A DNA stretch of 64,000 bases, taken from assembly GCF_019049625.1 (NCBI RefSeq), contig NZ_JAFMOY010000133.1, forward strand, positions 496,001 through 560,000, in the 5' to 3' direction. A program made the position numbers and the translations under genes. Source of the DNA: Rahnella ecdela. GTDB taxonomy: Bacteria > Pseudomonadota > Gammaproteobacteria > Enterobacterales > Enterobacteriaceae. This document shows positions 9,845 through 19,707 of this stretch, piece by piece (position 1 is the first letter of the stretch; every line of letters begins with the position of its first letter). Under the pieces are notes generated by a model that saw only the letters and a list, made by a program, of their open reading frames with translations, searched no databases and had not been told where the DNA came from.

Positions 9845-10564
9845 ATGCACTTCGAGCCTGCGCTTCAACCCGCCACTTTGATCAAACGTTACAAACGTTT
9901 TCTTGCGGACGTGATTACGCCCGAAGGCACGGAACTGACCCTGCACTGCGCCAATACAGGCGCGATGACAGGATGCGCCACGCCGGGCGATACCGTCTGG
10001 TATTCCACATCAGATAACGTTAAACGCAAGTATGCACATAGCTGGGAACTGACCGAAACACAGCAAAATCACTGGATCTGTGTCAATACACTGCGGGCCA
10101 ATCAACTGGTGCGTGAAGCAATTATGGAACAGCGCATACCGGAATTATCCGGTTACAGTAAACTGACTTCAGAAGTAAAATACGGCACCGAAAATAGCCG
10201 TATAGACTTGATGTTACAGGCAGAAAATCAACCTGACTGCTATATTGAAGTGAAATCTGTCACGCTGTTGCAGGAGGGGTTGGGATACTTCCCCGATGCA
10301 GTCACATTGCGCGGTCAAAAGCATTTGCGCGAATTACAGTTGATGGCAGAACAGGGGCAGCGAGCGGTACTTTTCTTCGCTGTTTTACATTCAGGTATTG
10401 AAAGCGTGTCCGCTGCACACCATATTGATCCCCGTTACACCCAATTGCTAACGCAGGTTCAGAAAAACGGTGTAGAAGTGATGTGCTACGGTGCCGCACT
10501 TTCTGCTGAGGGTATCCGCCTCACAGAACGATTACCGCTGGTTACGAAATCACTAAACGGATAA
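9845..10564 (+). CDS. sfsA: SfsA, sugar fermentation stimulation protein
   Basis: SfsA-family protein. In E. coli it was described as a DNA-binding protein that stimulates maltose gene expression when overproduced, but the fold resembles a restriction-type nuclease and the true role is unsettled. 239 residues (E. coli 234). Family features seen include the N-terminal RYKRFLADV, the [10 protein letters not shown] segment and IEVKSVTL, a PD-(D/E)XK-like element. A GGAAAC ribosome-binding site precedes the ATG. It lies upstream of dksA as in E. coli, separated by a 245-base leader. Confidence 0.93.
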   Translation: MHFEPALQPATLIKRYKRFLADVITPEGTELTLHCANTGAMTGCATPGDTVWYSTSDNVKRKYAHSWELTETQQNHWICVNTLRANQLVREAIMEQRIPELSGYSKLTSEVKYGTENSRIDLMLQAENQPDCYIEVKSVTLLQEGLGYFPDAVTLRGQKHLRELQLMAEQGQRAVLFFAVLHSGIESVSAAHHIDPRYTQLLTQVQKNGVEVMCYGAALSAEGIRLTERLPLVTKSLNG

Positions 10565-10809
10565 ACCCAGTTCGGATAACCCTGTTATTAGCCGTCGGCG
10601 GCATAAAAAACAGGTCGCGAATACGCTTTTCCTCACAGCCTTGTCAAGCACCTGCGAGGAATAATTGCCAACTTCGTTGCCTTCTGTTATTTATAGCGGC
10701 CTGATTTTTTCCCCCGTTGGGGATCGAAATGTTCGAAGCCGGCAGGTTGCAGTTTTGCTGTGGCGTAAAAAGCGGATGAACATAGTGCGTGTTATGTAGG
10801 AGAAGCATC

Positions 10810-11265
10810 ATGCAAGAAGGCCAAACCCGTAAGACGTCGTCCTTGAGCATTCTCGCTATCGCTGGGGTGCAGCCGTATCAAGAGAAGCCGGGCGAAGAGT
10901 ACATGAACGACGCTCAGCTGGCTCACTTCAAAAAGATTCTTGAAGCATGGCGCAATCAGCTCAGGGATGAAGTAGATCGTACCGTTTCACACATGCAGGA
11001 AGAGGCAGCTAACTTCCCTGACCCGGCTGACCGGGCGACACAGGAAGAAGAGTTCAGCCTTGAACTGCGTAACCGTGACCGCGAACGTAAGCTGATTAAA
11101 AAGATTGAAAAAACACTGAAAAAAGTGGAAGACCAGGATTTCGGATATTGCGATTCCTGTGGCGTTGAGATTGGCATTCGCCGTCTTGAAGCCCGTCCGA
11201 CCGCTGATTTGTGTATCGACTGTAAGACTCTGGCAGAAATCCGCGAAAAGCAGATGGCTGGCTAA
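10810..11265 (+). CDS. dksA: DksA, RNA polymerase-binding transcription factor
   Basis: Binds the RNA polymerase secondary channel and works with ppGpp in the stringent response, repressing rRNA and activating amino-acid promoters. From the ATG at 10810 (AGGAGA ribosome-binding site 7 bases upstream) it has 151 residues, the same as E. coli. The coiled-coil tip carries the key acidic pair Asp71 and Asp74 (DPAD). The zinc-finger cysteines are C114, C117, C135 and C138. The frame is open 21 bases upstream, but that start is not conserved. The 245-base leader (10565-10809) holds no gene I can recognise and probably carries the promoter. Confidence 0.97.
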   Translation: MQEGQTRKTSSLSILAIAGVQPYQEKPGEEYMNDAQLAHFKKILEAWRNQLRDEVDRTVSHMQEEAANFPDPADRATQEEEFSLELRNRDRERKLIKKIEKTLKKVEDQDFGYCDSCGVEIGIRRLEARPTADLCIDCKTLAEIREKQMAG

Positions 11266-11277
11266 GTTTCGGGTCCC

Positions 11278-11300
11278 ACGCGGTGCGTCATGCACCGCGT
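11278..11300 (+). terminator. Hairpin after dksA
   Basis: A perfect 9-bp stem ACGCGGTGC/GCACCGCGT with a 5-base loop lies 12 bases after the dksA stop, followed by a short pyrimidine stretch (TCCCTTT). It may be a partial terminator between dksA and gluQ, allowing some read-through. Confidence 0.55.
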
Positions 11301-11327
11301 TCCCTTTAAGCGCAGTACCCCATTTTT

Positions 11328-12212
11328 ATGCCGCAAGAACAACACTATACAGGCCGTTTCGCCCCCTCACCTTCCGGTGACCTTCATTTTGGTTCGCTGA
11401 TTGCCGCGCTTGGCAGCTATCTTCACGCCCGTTCGCAAAACGGACGGTGGTTAGTGCGCATCGACGATATCGATCCGCCGCGTGAAATCCCCGGTTCCGC
11501 CGACCGTATTCTGGCCACGCTCGAACGTTACGGTCTGGAATGGGATGGCGAAGTCGTCTGGCAGTCAAAACGCCACGACGCCTATCGCGCCGCGCTGGAC
11601 TGGCTGTATCAGCAGCAAAAAAGCTATTACTGCACCTGCACGCGTCAGCGCATTTCGCAAACCGGCGGAACCTATGACGGCCATTGCCGTGATTTAAATT
11701 TAGGGGCAGAAAACGCCGCTATCCGCCTGCGCCAGACGCTGCCGGTGTACGGTTTTGATGATGATTTTCAGGGGCATTTGCAGGCCAGTACGAAACTGGC
11801 TGAAGAAGATTTTATTATCCGCCGCCGTGATGGTCTTTTTGCCTATAATCTGGCGGTGGTGGTGGATGACCATTTTCAGGGGGTAAATCACATCGTGCGT
11901 GGCGCGGATCTGATTGAGCCGACCGTGCGCCAGATTTCACTTTACCGGCAATTAGGTTATCCGCAGCCCGGATATCTGCATTTACCGCTGGCGCTCAATG
12001 AAAATGGCGATAAGCTTTCCAAGCAAAATCACGCGCCCGCGCTGCCGGAAGGCGATCCCCGTCCGGTTATCATTAACGCACTGAAATTTTTAGGCCAAAG
12101 GCTGCCGGAAAACTGGCAGGATTACACTTTGCCTTTATTATTACGCTGGGCGACAACACATTGGACGACGGCTGATATCCCGCATCAGGGCGCTAATGCT
12201 GCGCAGATGTGA
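11328..12212 (+). CDS. gluQ: Glutamyl-Q tRNA(Asp) synthetase
   Basis: Attaches glutamate to the queuosine base at the wobble position of tRNA(Asp). It is a paralogue of the catalytic half of glutamyl-tRNA synthetase and lacks the anticodon-binding domain, which fits the 294-residue length. The HIGH-like motif is HFGS (residues 20-23), the KMSKS-like motif is KLSKQ (near residue 230), and zinc ligands are suggested by YYCTC (near residue 102) and the downstream CRD. It lies 62 bases after dksA, the classic dksA-gluQ arrangement. Confidence 0.95.
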   Translation: MPQEQHYTGRFAPSPSGDLHFGSLIAALGSYLHARSQNGRWLVRIDDIDPPREIPGSADRILATLERYGLEWDGEVVWQSKRHDAYRAALDWLYQQQKSYYCTCTRQRISQTGGTYDGHCRDLNLGAENAAIRLRQTLPVYGFDDDFQGHLQASTKLAEEDFIIRRRDGLFAYNLAVVVDDHFQGVNHIVRGADLIEPTVRQISLYRQLGYPQPGYLHLPLALNENGDKLSKQNHAPALPEGDPRPVIINALKFLGQRLPENWQDYTLPLLLRWATTHWTTADIPHQGANAAQM

Positions 12213-12292
12213 CATCGGCATTCTCAAAGCGGCTACTGTGAGCTATGATTAGCCGCTGTTTTTGCGTCACGCCAATTTTTTCAGTCACTATC

Positions 12293-12305
12293 GAGGTGTA
12301 CCATT
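12293..12305 (+). promoter_or_regulatory. Ribosome-binding site and non-canonical AUU start codon of pcnB
   Basis: GAGGTG at 12293-12298 is followed by an ATT at 12303-12305. The codons from ATT read Ile(Met)[12 protein letters not shown], the same N-terminus as E. coli PcnB, whose gene is known to use an AUU start. The first conventional start in frame is a GTG at 12336 without a good ribosome-binding site. AUU starts limit translation through IF3 discrimination, which keeps poly(A) polymerase scarce. Confidence 0.85.
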
Positions 12306-14060
12306 TTTACCCGAGTAGCCAATTTTTGCCGTAAGGTGCTAGTTCGTGAAGATAAAGTCGTTCGTGAAGAAAAGGCTGTTCATGACGAAGCCGCGCTTCA
12401 TGGAGAATCTAATCGCGAGGAAAATTCCCGTCGTGATCCGCCTCCTGTGGCCGAAGGCAATGTGAAGGCAAAAAGTCCTGAACGTCGTGACAACGAGCAA
12501 CGCCGTGAAAATCGCGGCCGTCGGGATGACAACGCGAACCGGGGCGACCGCCGCAATAATAACAACCGCCGCTCCTCTTCCTCTTATCAGCCTCGTGGCG
12601 AACGCAGCGATTCCCGTGGTGAGCGTAATAACGATCAGCGCGGCGACCGCAATGACCAGCGCGCTCCGCGCCCTTCTGTTGAACACGTACAGAAACCGCG
12701 TCCGTCATTTGATTACGCCGGTGAAACCCGTGCGATCACCATTATTCCCCGCGACGAGCACAATATTTCTCGTCGTGATATCAGCGAAAACGCCCTGAAA
12801 GTTCTTTACCGTCTGAACAAGTCTGGCTTCGAAGCCTTCTTAGTCGGCGGTGGTGTGCGCGATTTGCTGTTGGATAAAAAACCGAAAGATTTCGACATTA
12901 CCACTAACGCCACACCTGAGCAGGTTCGTAAACTGTTCCGCAACTGCCGTCTGGTCGGTCGCCGTTTCCGATTGGCTCACGTCATGTTTGGTCCGGAAAT
13001 CATCGAAGTTGCCACCTTCCGTGGCCATCACGAACAACACGAAGAAACCGAAGATAAAAACGTTTCCCAGCAGGCTGTCAACGGCATGCTGCTGCGCGAT
13101 AATATTTTCGGCACCATCGAAGACGACGCCCAGCGCCGCGACTTCACTATCAACAGCTTGTATTACGGCGTCGCAGATTTCACCGTTCGCGATTACGCCG
13201 GCGGTCTGCGCGACCTGGAAAACGGCATCATCCGTCTGATTGGTGATCCGGAAACCCGTTACCGCGAAGACCCGGTGCGTATGCTGCGCGCCGTGCGTTT
13301 CGCTGCCAAACTGGACATGAAGATCAGCCCGGAAACCGCTGAGCCTATTCCACGTCTGGCCACGCTGTTGCAGGAAATTCCGCCAGCGCGTCTGTTCGAA
13401 GAATCTCTGAAGCTCTTGCAGGCCGGTTTCGGCTACGAGACCTACAAAAAGCTTTGCGAATACCAGCTGTTCCAGCCGTTGTTCCCGCTGATTGCCCGCC
13501 AGTTTACTGAGCAAGGTGACAGCCCTATGGAACACATTCTGGTTCAGGTGCTGAAAAATACTGACCACCGTTTGCATAACGATCAACGCGTCAATCCGGC
13601 ATTCCTGTTTGCAGCAATGCTGTGGTATCCGGTGATTGAGCATGCTCAGAAACTGGCGCAGGAAGGCGGTCTGACGTATTACGACGCCTTCGCGCTGGCG
13701 ATGAATGACGTGCTGGATGAACAGTGCCGCACGCTGGCTATTCCGAAACGTATTACTACGCTGGTTCGTGATATCTGGGCGCTGCAACTGCGTCTGTCAC
13801 GCCGTCAGGGTAAACGTGCGCACAAGCTGATGGAACATCCTAAATTCCGCGCGGCCTATGATTTGCTGGTGCTGCGTGCTGAAGTCGAACAGCACCGCGA
13901 ACTGCAAAGTCTGGCGCAGTGGTGGGGCGAGTTCCAGGAAGCCACACCGGCTTCGCAAAAAACCATGCTCGGCACGCTGGGTGATGATGCTGCACCGGCA
14001 CGCCGTGCGCGTCCGCGCCGTCCACGTAAACGGGTTCCGCGTAAGGACGGCGGTCAATGA
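12303..14060 (+). CDS. pcnB: Poly(A) polymerase I with long disordered N-terminal insertion
   Basis: Adds 3' poly(A) tails that promote RNA decay and affect ColE1-type plasmid copy number. From the AUU at 12303 it has 585 residues against 465 in E. coli. After the conserved start ([12 protein letters not shown]), about residues 20-140 form an Arg/Asn/Asp/Glu/Ser-rich, RGE/RGD-repeat-bearing segment that looks disordered. The normal enzyme resumes at [21 protein letters not shown]. The nucleotidyltransferase signature GGGVRDLLL and catalytic DFD (about residues 196-198) are intact, as is [11 protein letters not shown]. The C-terminus is basic ([15 protein letters not shown]), as usual. The last 4 bases overlap folK (ATGA). 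Confidence 0.95.
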   Translation: MFTRVANFCRKVLVREDKVVREEKAVHDEAALHGESNREENSRRDPPPVAEGNVKAKSPERRDNEQRRENRGRRDDNANRGDRRNNNNRRSSSSYQPRGERSDSRGERNNDQRGDRNDQRAPRPSVEHVQKPRPSFDYAGETRAITIIPRDEHNISRRDISENALKVLYRLNKSGFEAFLVGGGVRDLLLDKKPKDFDITTNATPEQVRKLFRNCRLVGRRFRLAHVMFGPEIIEVATFRGHHEQHEETEDKNVSQQAVNGMLLRDNIFGTIEDDAQRRDFTINSLYYGVADFTVRDYAGGLRDLENGIIRLIGDPETRYREDPVRMLRAVRFAAKLDMKISPETAEPIPRLATLLQEIPPARLFEESLKLLQAGFGYETYKKLCEYQLFQPLFPLIARQFTEQGDSPMEHILVQVLKNTDHRLHNDQRVNPAFLFAAMLWYPVIEHAQKLAQEGGLTYYDAFALAMNDVLDEQCRTLAIPKRITTLVRDIWALQLRLSRRQGKRAHKLMEHPKFRAAYDLLVLRAEVEQHRELQSLAQWWGEFQEATPASQKTMLGTLGDDAAPARRARPRRPRKRVPRKDGGQ

Positions 14061-14536
14061 TCCGCGTTTACCTGGCTCTGGGCAGTAATCTTGCCCGTCC
14101 GCTTGACCAGGTAAATTGTGCGCTGGAGGCGCTGGCACATTTGCCGCGCACCCGCTTTGTGGCTGCATCCCCGTTTTACCGCAGTAAACCGCTGGGCCCA
14201 CAAAATCAACCTGATTATCTGAACGCTGTTGTAGCGCTAGATACGCTGCTGCCGCCGGAAGAGCTGCTCGATTGCACGCAAGGGATCGAGCAGAATCAGG
14301 GACGTGTTCGCAAAGCTGAACGCTGGGGTCCCCGGACGTTAGATCTCGACATGCTGATTTATGGTGATCAGGTGGTCAACACCGAGCGTCTGACCGTTCC
14401 ACATTACGACATGAAAAACCGTGAGTTTATGCTGTATCCACTGGCCGATCTGGCGCCAGATCTGGTGTTTCCGGATGGCGAAACACTGCAAAGTCTGCTC
14501 GCACGCGTTCCGCTCAATGGCCTGACCAAATGGTGA
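14057..14536 (+). CDS. folK: 2-amino-4-hydroxy-6-hydroxymethyldihydropteridine diphosphokinase (HPPK)
   Basis: Transfers pyrophosphate from ATP to 6-hydroxymethyl-7,8-dihydropterin in folate synthesis. 159 residues, standard length. Family features are LALGSNL at the N-terminus, [19 protein letters not shown], and the signature [16 protein letters not shown] that holds the metal-binding Asp pair. The start overlaps the pcnB stop by 4 bases, so translation is coupled. The gene ends 6 bases from the convergent qseC. Confidence 0.96.
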   Translation: MIRVYLALGSNLARPLDQVNCALEALAHLPRTRFVAASPFYRSKPLGPQNQPDYLNAVVALDTLLPPEELLDCTQGIEQNQGRVRKAERWGPRTLDLDMLIYGDQVVNTERLTVPHYDMKNREFMLYPLADLAPDLVFPDGETLQSLLARVPLNGLTKW

Positions 14537-14541
14537 GTCGC

Positions 14542-15909
14542 TCAGCGACTTACCCGCACTTCAAGCCCACCTTCTGCTCTGTTCCTGTACACCACTTTCA
14601 AATGATGTAACTGCGCAATCCTTTGTACGATCGAAATCCCCAGACCGCTGCCGGTTTGTTCCTGCCCCGGTGGACGGTAAAAACGCTCGCCAAGCCGCGC
14701 CAGATGTTCTGCACTGATGCCCGGCCCCTGATCTTCTACCGTGATGCCGCGCCCATCAAGACTCACCGTGACACAGGTTCCGGCGGCAGAATAGCGAATG
14801 GCATTATCCAGCAAATTGCGCACCATCAGCGAAAGCAGCAGCGACTGACCGCGCATTTCAGGCGGCGTACCTTGCTCCTCAAATCGTAATTCGATACCTT
14901 TGCCGTGCGCGCGGTAATCCTGTTCCGCCAGACTTTGAGCGACCAGCGAAGTCCAGTCGATGCGTTCCAGCTCTTCCGGCGTGGAGAAACTCTCCAGCCT
15001 TGAAAGCGTCAGTAGCTGATCCACCAGTCGCGTGGCGCGATCAATACTGGTGGTCAGATTTTCCAGCGCATGCTCGCGCATTTGGGCATCATCGCCGGAA
15101 AGCTGTACCACTTCGGTTTGCACCCGCAGCGCCGCCAGCGGGCTGCGCAGCTCATGGGCTGCATCCGAGGTAAAACGACGTTCACGTATCAGCATCTCAC
15201 CGGTACGGGTAAACAAGGAATTGAGCGCATTGGCCAGCGGCAGCACTTCACCGGGCAGCGAGTCAGTCACAATCGGCGTGGCATCTTCCGGCGAACGCTG
15301 ACGCAGCCCCTGAGCCACACGGCGCAGCGGGCGTAATTCCAGCGTGACCATCACAATCAGCGCCAGCAATAATACCGGCAGCGAGGCCAGCCACGGAGTC
15401 AGTTGCCCGCTGACCAGACTCCAGGCCATGTCATTGCGGTAATCATATTCCTGCCCGACCGCCACGCGGTATTGCCCGTCCGGCGACGTCAGCCAGACCA
15501 TCCGCCAGGTATCGCTGTCCCCTTTCAACTCCACGTCGTTAAACCCTTGTGTATCGCCATCAAAGCGGATGCGCTTGCCGTTCTCGCCATCATTGAGCAG
15601 CATCTGCCCGTGAACATTAAAAATGGCAAACGTCAGCGCATCGTCATCGGTATGACCGCGCGACCCTTTGCGTACCATTTTTTTGGTGTCCGGCAATTCG
15701 GCGTCTTTTGACAGATTCAGGCGATCGCCCAGCCCCGTAGCAGCCAGACGTTTGGCGAACAGCATTTGCTGGGTATCGAAAACTTCATTGATATGTTTGC
15801 GGGTCTGATGCCACGCCACGCCGCTGGCAATCAGCCAGGTCAGCAGCGCCAGCACCGAGAAAAGCAGGATCAGACGCAGGCGCAGACTGAGGTTTTTCAG
15901 CTTCTTCAC
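14542..15909 (-). CDS. qseC: QseC-type sensor histidine kinase
   Basis: Inner-membrane sensor kinase for QseB. In E. coli, QseC is linked to autoinducer-3/catecholamine sensing, motility and virulence control. 455 residues (E. coli 449). Two membrane helices (about 10-32 and 170-190) flank a periplasmic domain with the QseC-like [11 protein letters not shown] segment and [14 protein letters not shown]. The H-box is [11 protein letters not shown] with phospho-acceptor His252, and the N, G1 (DQGPGIS), F (FYRPPG) and G2 (GSGLGIS) boxes are intact. It overlaps qseB by 4 bases. The stimulus cannot be read from sequence, and a related tricarboxylate-type sensor is the main alternative. Confidence 0.85.
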   Translation of the reverse strand: MKKLKNLSLRLRLILLFSVLALLTWLIASGVAWHQTRKHINEVFDTQQMLFAKRLAATGLGDRLNLSKDAELPDTKKMVRKGSRGHTDDDALTFAIFNVHGQMLLNDGENGKRIRFDGDTQGFNDVELKGDSDTWRMVWLTSPDGQYRVAVGQEYDYRNDMAWSLVSGQLTPWLASLPVLLLALIVMVTLELRPLRRVAQGLRQRSPEDATPIVTDSLPGEVLPLANALNSLFTRTGEMLIRERRFTSDAAHELRSPLAALRVQTEVVQLSGDDAQMREHALENLTTSIDRATRLVDQLLTLSRLESFSTPEELERIDWTSLVAQSLAEQDYRAHGKGIELRFEEQGTPPEMRGQSLLLSLMVRNLLDNAIRYSAAGTCVTVSLDGRGITVEDQGPGISAEHLARLGERFYRPPGQEQTGSGLGISIVQRIAQLHHLKVVYRNRAEGGLEVRVSR

Positions 15910-16583
15910 TCAGGTTCTCCTGACGGTGCATCACCCAGCGTGTATCCCACGCCATGCACCGTGCGGATAAAACCTTTGCCCAGTTTGCTGCGCAGATGGT
16001 GAATATGCACTTCCACCGCGTTGCTGCTGACGTCGTCGTCCCAGCTGTAGAGTTTTTCCTGGATGAGCGTTCTCGCCAGTACCCGGCCTTTGTTATTGAG
16101 GAGCAATTCCATCACTGCGACTTCTCGTGGCGTCAGCGTCACCGCTTCCCCGTTAAGCGTCACACTGCGGGCTGCGGGATCAAATTCCACTGCGCCATGC
16201 ATGACTTTGGGCGTAATCACGCCATGACGACGGCGGATCAGCGCCTGCAAACGCGCTGCGACTTCCACCAGCGCAAAAGGCTTACACAGATAATCATCAG
16301 CACCGGCCTGAAGCCCGCCGACACGCTGCTCAAGCGCATCACGGGCGGTGAGGATCAGCACCGGCGTGTCGCGTCCGGCCTTGCGCCATTCGCGCAGCAG
16401 ATCCATTCCGTCCATGCCCGGCAGACTTAAATCGAGGATCACCGCATCGTAAGGCGCGCTGTCGAGCGCCGCTTTGCCGGTCACGCCGTCGGTAAACCAG
16501 TCGAGCGTAAAACCTAATTTTGTCAGCCCGGCTTTGATGCCGTCGCCAATCATCTTGTCGTCTTCAACTAATAGAATTCGCAT
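15906..16583 (-). CDS. qseB: QseB-type OmpR-family response regulator
   Basis: Response regulator partner of the adjoining kinase. From the ATG at 16583 (GGAGGG ribosome-binding site 5 bases upstream) it has 225 residues; E. coli QseB has 219. The receiver has the acidic pair EDD (7-9), phospho-acceptor Asp51 in VILDLSLPG and the conserved Lys in LCKPFA. A winged-helix DNA-binding domain follows ([28 protein letters not shown]). A longer start at 16604 lacks a ribosome-binding site. A CTTAA repeat box lies just upstream, which suggests autoregulation. In E. coli qseBC is elsewhere on the chromosome, so its position next to panB is a local feature. Confidence 0.87.
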   Translation of the reverse strand: MRILLVEDDKMIGDGIKAGLTKLGFTLDWFTDGVTGKAALDSAPYDAVILDLSLPGMDGMDLLREWRKAGRDTPVLILTARDALEQRVGGLQAGADDYLCKPFALVEVAARLQALIRRRHGVITPKVMHGAVEFDPAARSVTLNGEAVTLTPREVAVMELLLNNKGRVLARTLIQEKLYSWDDDVSSNAVEVHIHHLRSKLGKGFIRTVHGVGYTLGDAPSGEPE

Positions 16584-16618
16584 GGTTCCCTCCGTTTTTG
16601 CCATTATAGCCGACGCTT

Positions 16619-16634
16619 CTTAATCACTTCTTAA
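16619..16634 (-). promoter_or_regulatory. QseB/PmrA-type direct-repeat box
   Basis: CTTAAT-CACTT-CTTAAG fits the YTTAAK-N5-YTTAAK pattern bound by PmrA and the closely related QseB. It lies 36 bases upstream of the qseB ATG in the qseB/panB divergent region, so it probably mediates autoregulation. Binding is inferred from the motif only. Confidence 0.65.
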
Positions 16635-16741
16635 GAGCGGGATCAACGTCTCTGAGAGTGATCGTGCTGTCTGACTTTCTACTCATACAGTAGAATACTG
16701 GCATCATATTCATCCGATGAATTATTCAAAGGAACGTGTTC

Positions 16742-17536
16742 ATGAAACCAACAACGCTGAGCCAGCTTCGCCAATGGAAGCAGGAAAAACATAAATTTGC
16801 GACCATTACCGCGTATGACGCCAGTTTCGCGCAACTGTTTGCTGAGCAGGGCATCAGCGTGATGCTGATCGGCGACTCGCTGGGCATGGTCGTTCAGGGC
16901 CAGGATTCCACGCTGCCGGTGACGGTCGAAGAGATTGCTTACCACACCCGCTGCGTGCGCCGTGGCGCGCCTCACGCGTTATTGCTCGCTGACCTGCCGT
17001 TTATGAGTTACGCCACACCGGAGCAGGCGTTTGAAAGCGCCGCTGTGCTAATGCGCGCGGGCGGCAACATGGTCAAACTCGAAGGCGGGAGCTGGCTGTG
17101 TGATACGGTCAGAATGCTGACCGAGCGCGCCGTGCCGGTTTGCGGCCATCTGGGGCTGACGCCGCAGTCGGTGAATATTTTCGGCGGTTATAAAGTTCAG
17201 GGCCGCGATGAAGTCGCTGCCAATCAGCTGATCAAAGATGCAATGATGCTCGAAGAAGCCGGAGCGCAGCTGCTGGTGCTGGAATGTGTGCCGGTCGATC
17301 TCGCCCGCCGCGTGACAGAAGAACTGAGCATTCCGGTTATCGGCATTGGCGCAGGTAATGTCACCGACGGTCAGATTCTGGTGATGCATGACGCCTTCGG
17401 CATCACCGGCGGCCATACGCCAAAATTCGTCAAAGACTTCCTCAGCGAAGCGGGCGATATTCGTGGCGCAGTGCGTTTGTATGTCGATCAGGTCGCGCAA
17501 GGCGTGTATCCGGGCGAAGAACATTCCTTTAAATAA
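16742..17536 (+). CDS. panB: Ketopantoate hydroxymethyltransferase
   Basis: First committed step of pantothenate synthesis: transfers a hydroxymethyl group from 5,10-methylene-tetrahydrofolate to alpha-ketoisovalerate. 264 residues from the ATG at 16742, equal to E. coli. AAGGAA lies 7 bases upstream; the GTG six bases earlier is an unlikely start. Conserved features include [10 protein letters not shown] (metal-binding Asp), KLEGG and [10 protein letters not shown]. panC follows after 14 bases in the same transcript, and qseB is divergent. Confidence 0.97.
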   Translation: MKPTTLSQLRQWKQEKHKFATITAYDASFAQLFAEQGISVMLIGDSLGMVVQGQDSTLPVTVEEIAYHTRCVRRGAPHALLLADLPFMSYATPEQAFESAAVLMRAGGNMVKLEGGSWLCDTVRMLTERAVPVCGHLGLTPQSVNIFGGYKVQGRDEVAANQLIKDAMMLEEAGAQLLVLECVPVDLARRVTEELSIPVIGIGAGNVTDGQILVMHDAFGITGGHTPKFVKDFLSEAGDIRGAVRLYVDQVAQGVYPGEEHSFK

Positions 17537-17550
17537 GCGGGAGAAGGCTG

Positions 17551-18405
17551 GTGTTGATAATTGACAGCGTGGCGCTGCTGCGTCGCGAAATCCGTGATTT
17601 TCGTAAGAATAACCAACGTATCGCGCTGGTGCCTACCATGGGCAACCTGCATGAAGGCCACATGACGCTGGTGGAAGAAGCCAAAGCGCGTGGCGATGTA
17701 GTCGTGGTGAGTATTTTCGTCAACCCGATGCAGTTCGAGCGTTCGGATGACCTTGAGCGTTATCCGCGCACTTTGCAGGAAGACTGCGAGAAGCTGAATA
17801 AGCGCGGCGTGGATCTGGTGTTCGCACCGTCACCGGCAGAAGTCTATCCGAAAGGTTTGGCGACGCAGACGCAGGTCGATGTACCGGTGATTTCCACCAT
17901 TCTGGAAGGTGCGAGCCGTCCGGGACATTTTCGTGGCGTCTCAACCATCGTCAGCAAACTGTTCAATCTGGTGCAGCCGCAGGTGGCCTGTTTCGGGCAG
18001 AAAGACTTCCAGCAACTGGCGCTGCTGCGCACGATGGTGGAAGATATGGGCTACGACATTGAGATTGTCGGCGTGCCGATTGTGCGAGCCAAAGACGGTC
18101 TGGCGCTCAGCTCCCGTAACGGTTATCTGACCGCTGAAGAACGTAAGCTCGCACCGCAGCTGAACAAAATCATGAATGCGCTGGCTGAACGTCTGAGCCA
18201 GGGCGAGCGCCATACCGATGAAATGTTGCAGGAAACCGCGCAACAGCTTCGTGAAGCGGGCTTCACACCGGACGAACTGTTTATCCGTGATGCGAAAACC
18301 TTGCAGGAATTGTCCGTCGACAGCACCTCTGCGGTGATCCTGATGGCGGCATGGCTGGGTAAAGCGCGACTGATTGATAACCAGGAGGTTGATCTGACGC
18401 AGTAG
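17551..18405 (+). CDS. panC: Pantothenate synthetase (pantoate-beta-alanine ligase)
   Basis: ATP-dependent condensation of pantoate with beta-alanine to pantothenate in the cytoplasm. 284 residues. It starts at a GTG preceded by GGAGAAGG, and the opening GTG-TTG-ATA-ATT corresponds to MLII as in E. coli, supporting this start. The HIGH-like nucleotide motif is LHEGHM (residues 33-38, His34 and His37), the KMSKS-like loop is LSSRNGYL, and GQKDFQQ is the pantoate/ATP-site element. It directly follows panB. Confidence 0.97.
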   Translation: MLIIDSVALLRREIRDFRKNNQRIALVPTMGNLHEGHMTLVEEAKARGDVVVVSIFVNPMQFERSDDLERYPRTLQEDCEKLNKRGVDLVFAPSPAEVYPKGLATQTQVDVPVISTILEGASRPGHFRGVSTIVSKLFNLVQPQVACFGQKDFQQLALLRTMVEDMGYDIEIVGVPIVRAKDGLALSSRNGYLTAEERKLAPQLNKIMNALAERLSQGERHTDEMLQETAQQLREAGFTPDELFIRDAKTLQELSVDSTSAVILMAAWLGKARLIDNQEVDLTQ

Positions 18406-18436
18406 ACAGCGCAGGTCAAATGGGCAACTATGTTGG

Positions 18437-18475
18437 CCGCCGGAAATCCAGGATTTTAATCATTCCGACCGGCGG
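18437..18475 (+). repeat. Inverted repeat in the panC-panD spacer
   Basis: CCGCCGG (18437-18443) and CCGGCGG (18469-18475) are perfect inverted repeats with a 25-base loop, followed ten bases later by a run of T. It may be a weak terminator or attenuator between panC and panD; in E. coli panD is separated from panBC by another gene. Confidence 0.4.
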
Positions 18476-18512
18476 ATCCCCAGACTTTTTTACGCACGAA
18501 GGGTCACACGCA

Positions 18513-18893
18513 ATGGTACGTACAATGCTGCAAGGCAAACTGCACCGGGTTCACGTCACTCAGGCAGATTTGCACTACGAAGGTTCCTGCGCCATCGATC
18601 AGGATTTTCTCGATGCTTCAGGCATTCTGGAATACGAAGCGATTGATATTTATAACGTAGATAACGGTCAGCGTTTCTCGACTTATGCCATCGCGGCAGA
18701 ACGCGGTTCGCGGATTATTTCGGTCAACGGCGCGGCAGCACGCTGTGCCTGTGTCGGCGATCTGCTGATCATCTGTTCTTACGTGCAGATGTCAGATGAA
18801 CAGGCCCGCCAGCACAAACCGAAAGTGGCCTATTTCGAAGGTGAAAACCAGCTGAAACGCACCGCGAAAGCCGTGCCGGTTCAGGTGGCCTGA
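18513..18893 (+). CDS. panD: Aspartate 1-decarboxylase proenzyme
   Basis: Pyruvoyl-dependent enzyme that makes beta-alanine from aspartate for pantothenate. The proenzyme self-cleaves between Gly24 and Ser25 (HYEGSCAI) to give the pyruvoyl group on the alpha chain. 126 residues from the ATG at 18513, equal to E. coli, with GAAGGG 8 bases upstream; the frame is open 93 bases further upstream, but that part is not PanD-like. The catalytic-chain segment [17 protein letters not shown] is intact. The C-terminus matches E. coli ([12 protein letters not shown]). Confidence 0.97.
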   Translation: MVRTMLQGKLHRVHVTQADLHYEGSCAIDQDFLDASGILEYEAIDIYNVDNGQRFSTYAIAAERGSRIISVNGAAARCACVGDLLIICSYVQMSDEQARQHKPKVAYFEGENQLKRTAKAVPVQVA

Positions 18894-18899
18894 TAAAAC

Positions 18900-18925
18900 G
18901 CCTTCCCCTCGTGAGAGAGGAAGGC
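18900..18925. terminator. Terminator hairpin between convergent panD and yadH
   Basis: Stem GCCTTCC/GGAAGGC extended by CTC/GAG, with one mismatch and a GTGA loop. On the minus strand it is followed by GTTTTATC, so it most likely ends yadGH transcription; on the plus strand it could also stop panD read-through. Confidence 0.6.
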
Positions 18926-18936
18926 ACAAAGCAAAA

Positions 18937-19707
18937 TTAACTACGTAGTCCTCTGCCGCGCTCGATTAAGTACCACGCCAGCAAGTAAAATACCGCAATA
19001 AACGCCACCAGCACGCTCATGGTAAACACCAGCGGTACGTCAGAAATCCCCAGGAAGCCGTAGCGGAAACCGCTGATCATATAGACGATCGGGTTCAGCT
19101 TGGAGACAGCCTGCCAGATTGGCGGCAGCAGCGACAGCGAGTAAAACACGCCGCCCAGATAGGTCAGCGGAGTCAGAACGAAGGTCGGGATCAGGCTGAT
19201 ATCATCGAAGGTTGTTGCAAAGACCGCATTCAGCAAACCGCCCAGCGAGAACAGGATCGCCGTCAGCAAAAGCGTCAGCGCAATGATCAGCCACGAATGG
19301 ATCACCAGCGGTACGAAGAACAACGAGATCGCCGTCACCAGGATACCCACGCAGATCCCACGCGCCACACCGCCGCCGACATAACCGGCGATCACCACAT
19401 GCGTTGGCACCGGCGCGACCAGCAGCTCTTCAATATTGCGCTGGAATTTAGCGCTGAAGAACGACGAGGCCACGTTGGCATAGGAGTTAGTGATCACCGC
19501 CATCATGATCAGACCCGGCACGATGAACTGCATGTAAGTAAAACCATGCATGCTGCCGATTTGCGAACCGATGAGGTTACCGAAGATGATGAAATACAAG
19601 GTCATGGTGATGACCGGCGGAACCAGTGTTTGGATCCAGATCCGGCCAAAACGGTTGATCTCTTTCAGCCAGATACTTTTGAGTGCCACCCAGTACAATT
19701 GCGACAT
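18937..19707 (-). CDS. yadH: ABC-2 type transporter permease YadH
   Basis: Inner-membrane subunit of a predicted ABC exporter of unknown substrate. 256 residues with six predicted hydrophobic segments and the ABC-2 family features (IVPGLIMMAVITNSYANVASSFF; RNIEELLVAPVP). It pairs with the ATPase YadG upstream: the yadG stop and yadH start share one base (TAATG), so translation is coupled. E. coli has the same pair next to can. The substrate cannot be deduced. Confidence 0.93.
   Translation of the reverse strand: MSQLYWVALKSIWLKEINRFGRIWIQTLVPPVITMTLYFIIFGNLIGSQIGSMHGFTYMQFIVPGLIMMAVITNSYANVASSFFSAKFQRNIEELLVAPVPTHVVIAGYVGGGVARGICVGILVTAISLFFVPLVIHSWLIIALTLLLTAILFSLGGLLNAVFATTFDDISLIPTFVLTPLTYLGGVFYSLSLLPPIWQAVSKLNPIVYMISGFRYGFLGISDVPLVFTMSVLVAFIAVFYLLAWYLIERGRGLRS

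Noticed and set aside
12840-13787. 315-codon antisense frame inside pcnB
   Set aside because: pcnB is certain by homology, and the antisense frame has no recognisable domain or ribosome-binding site.
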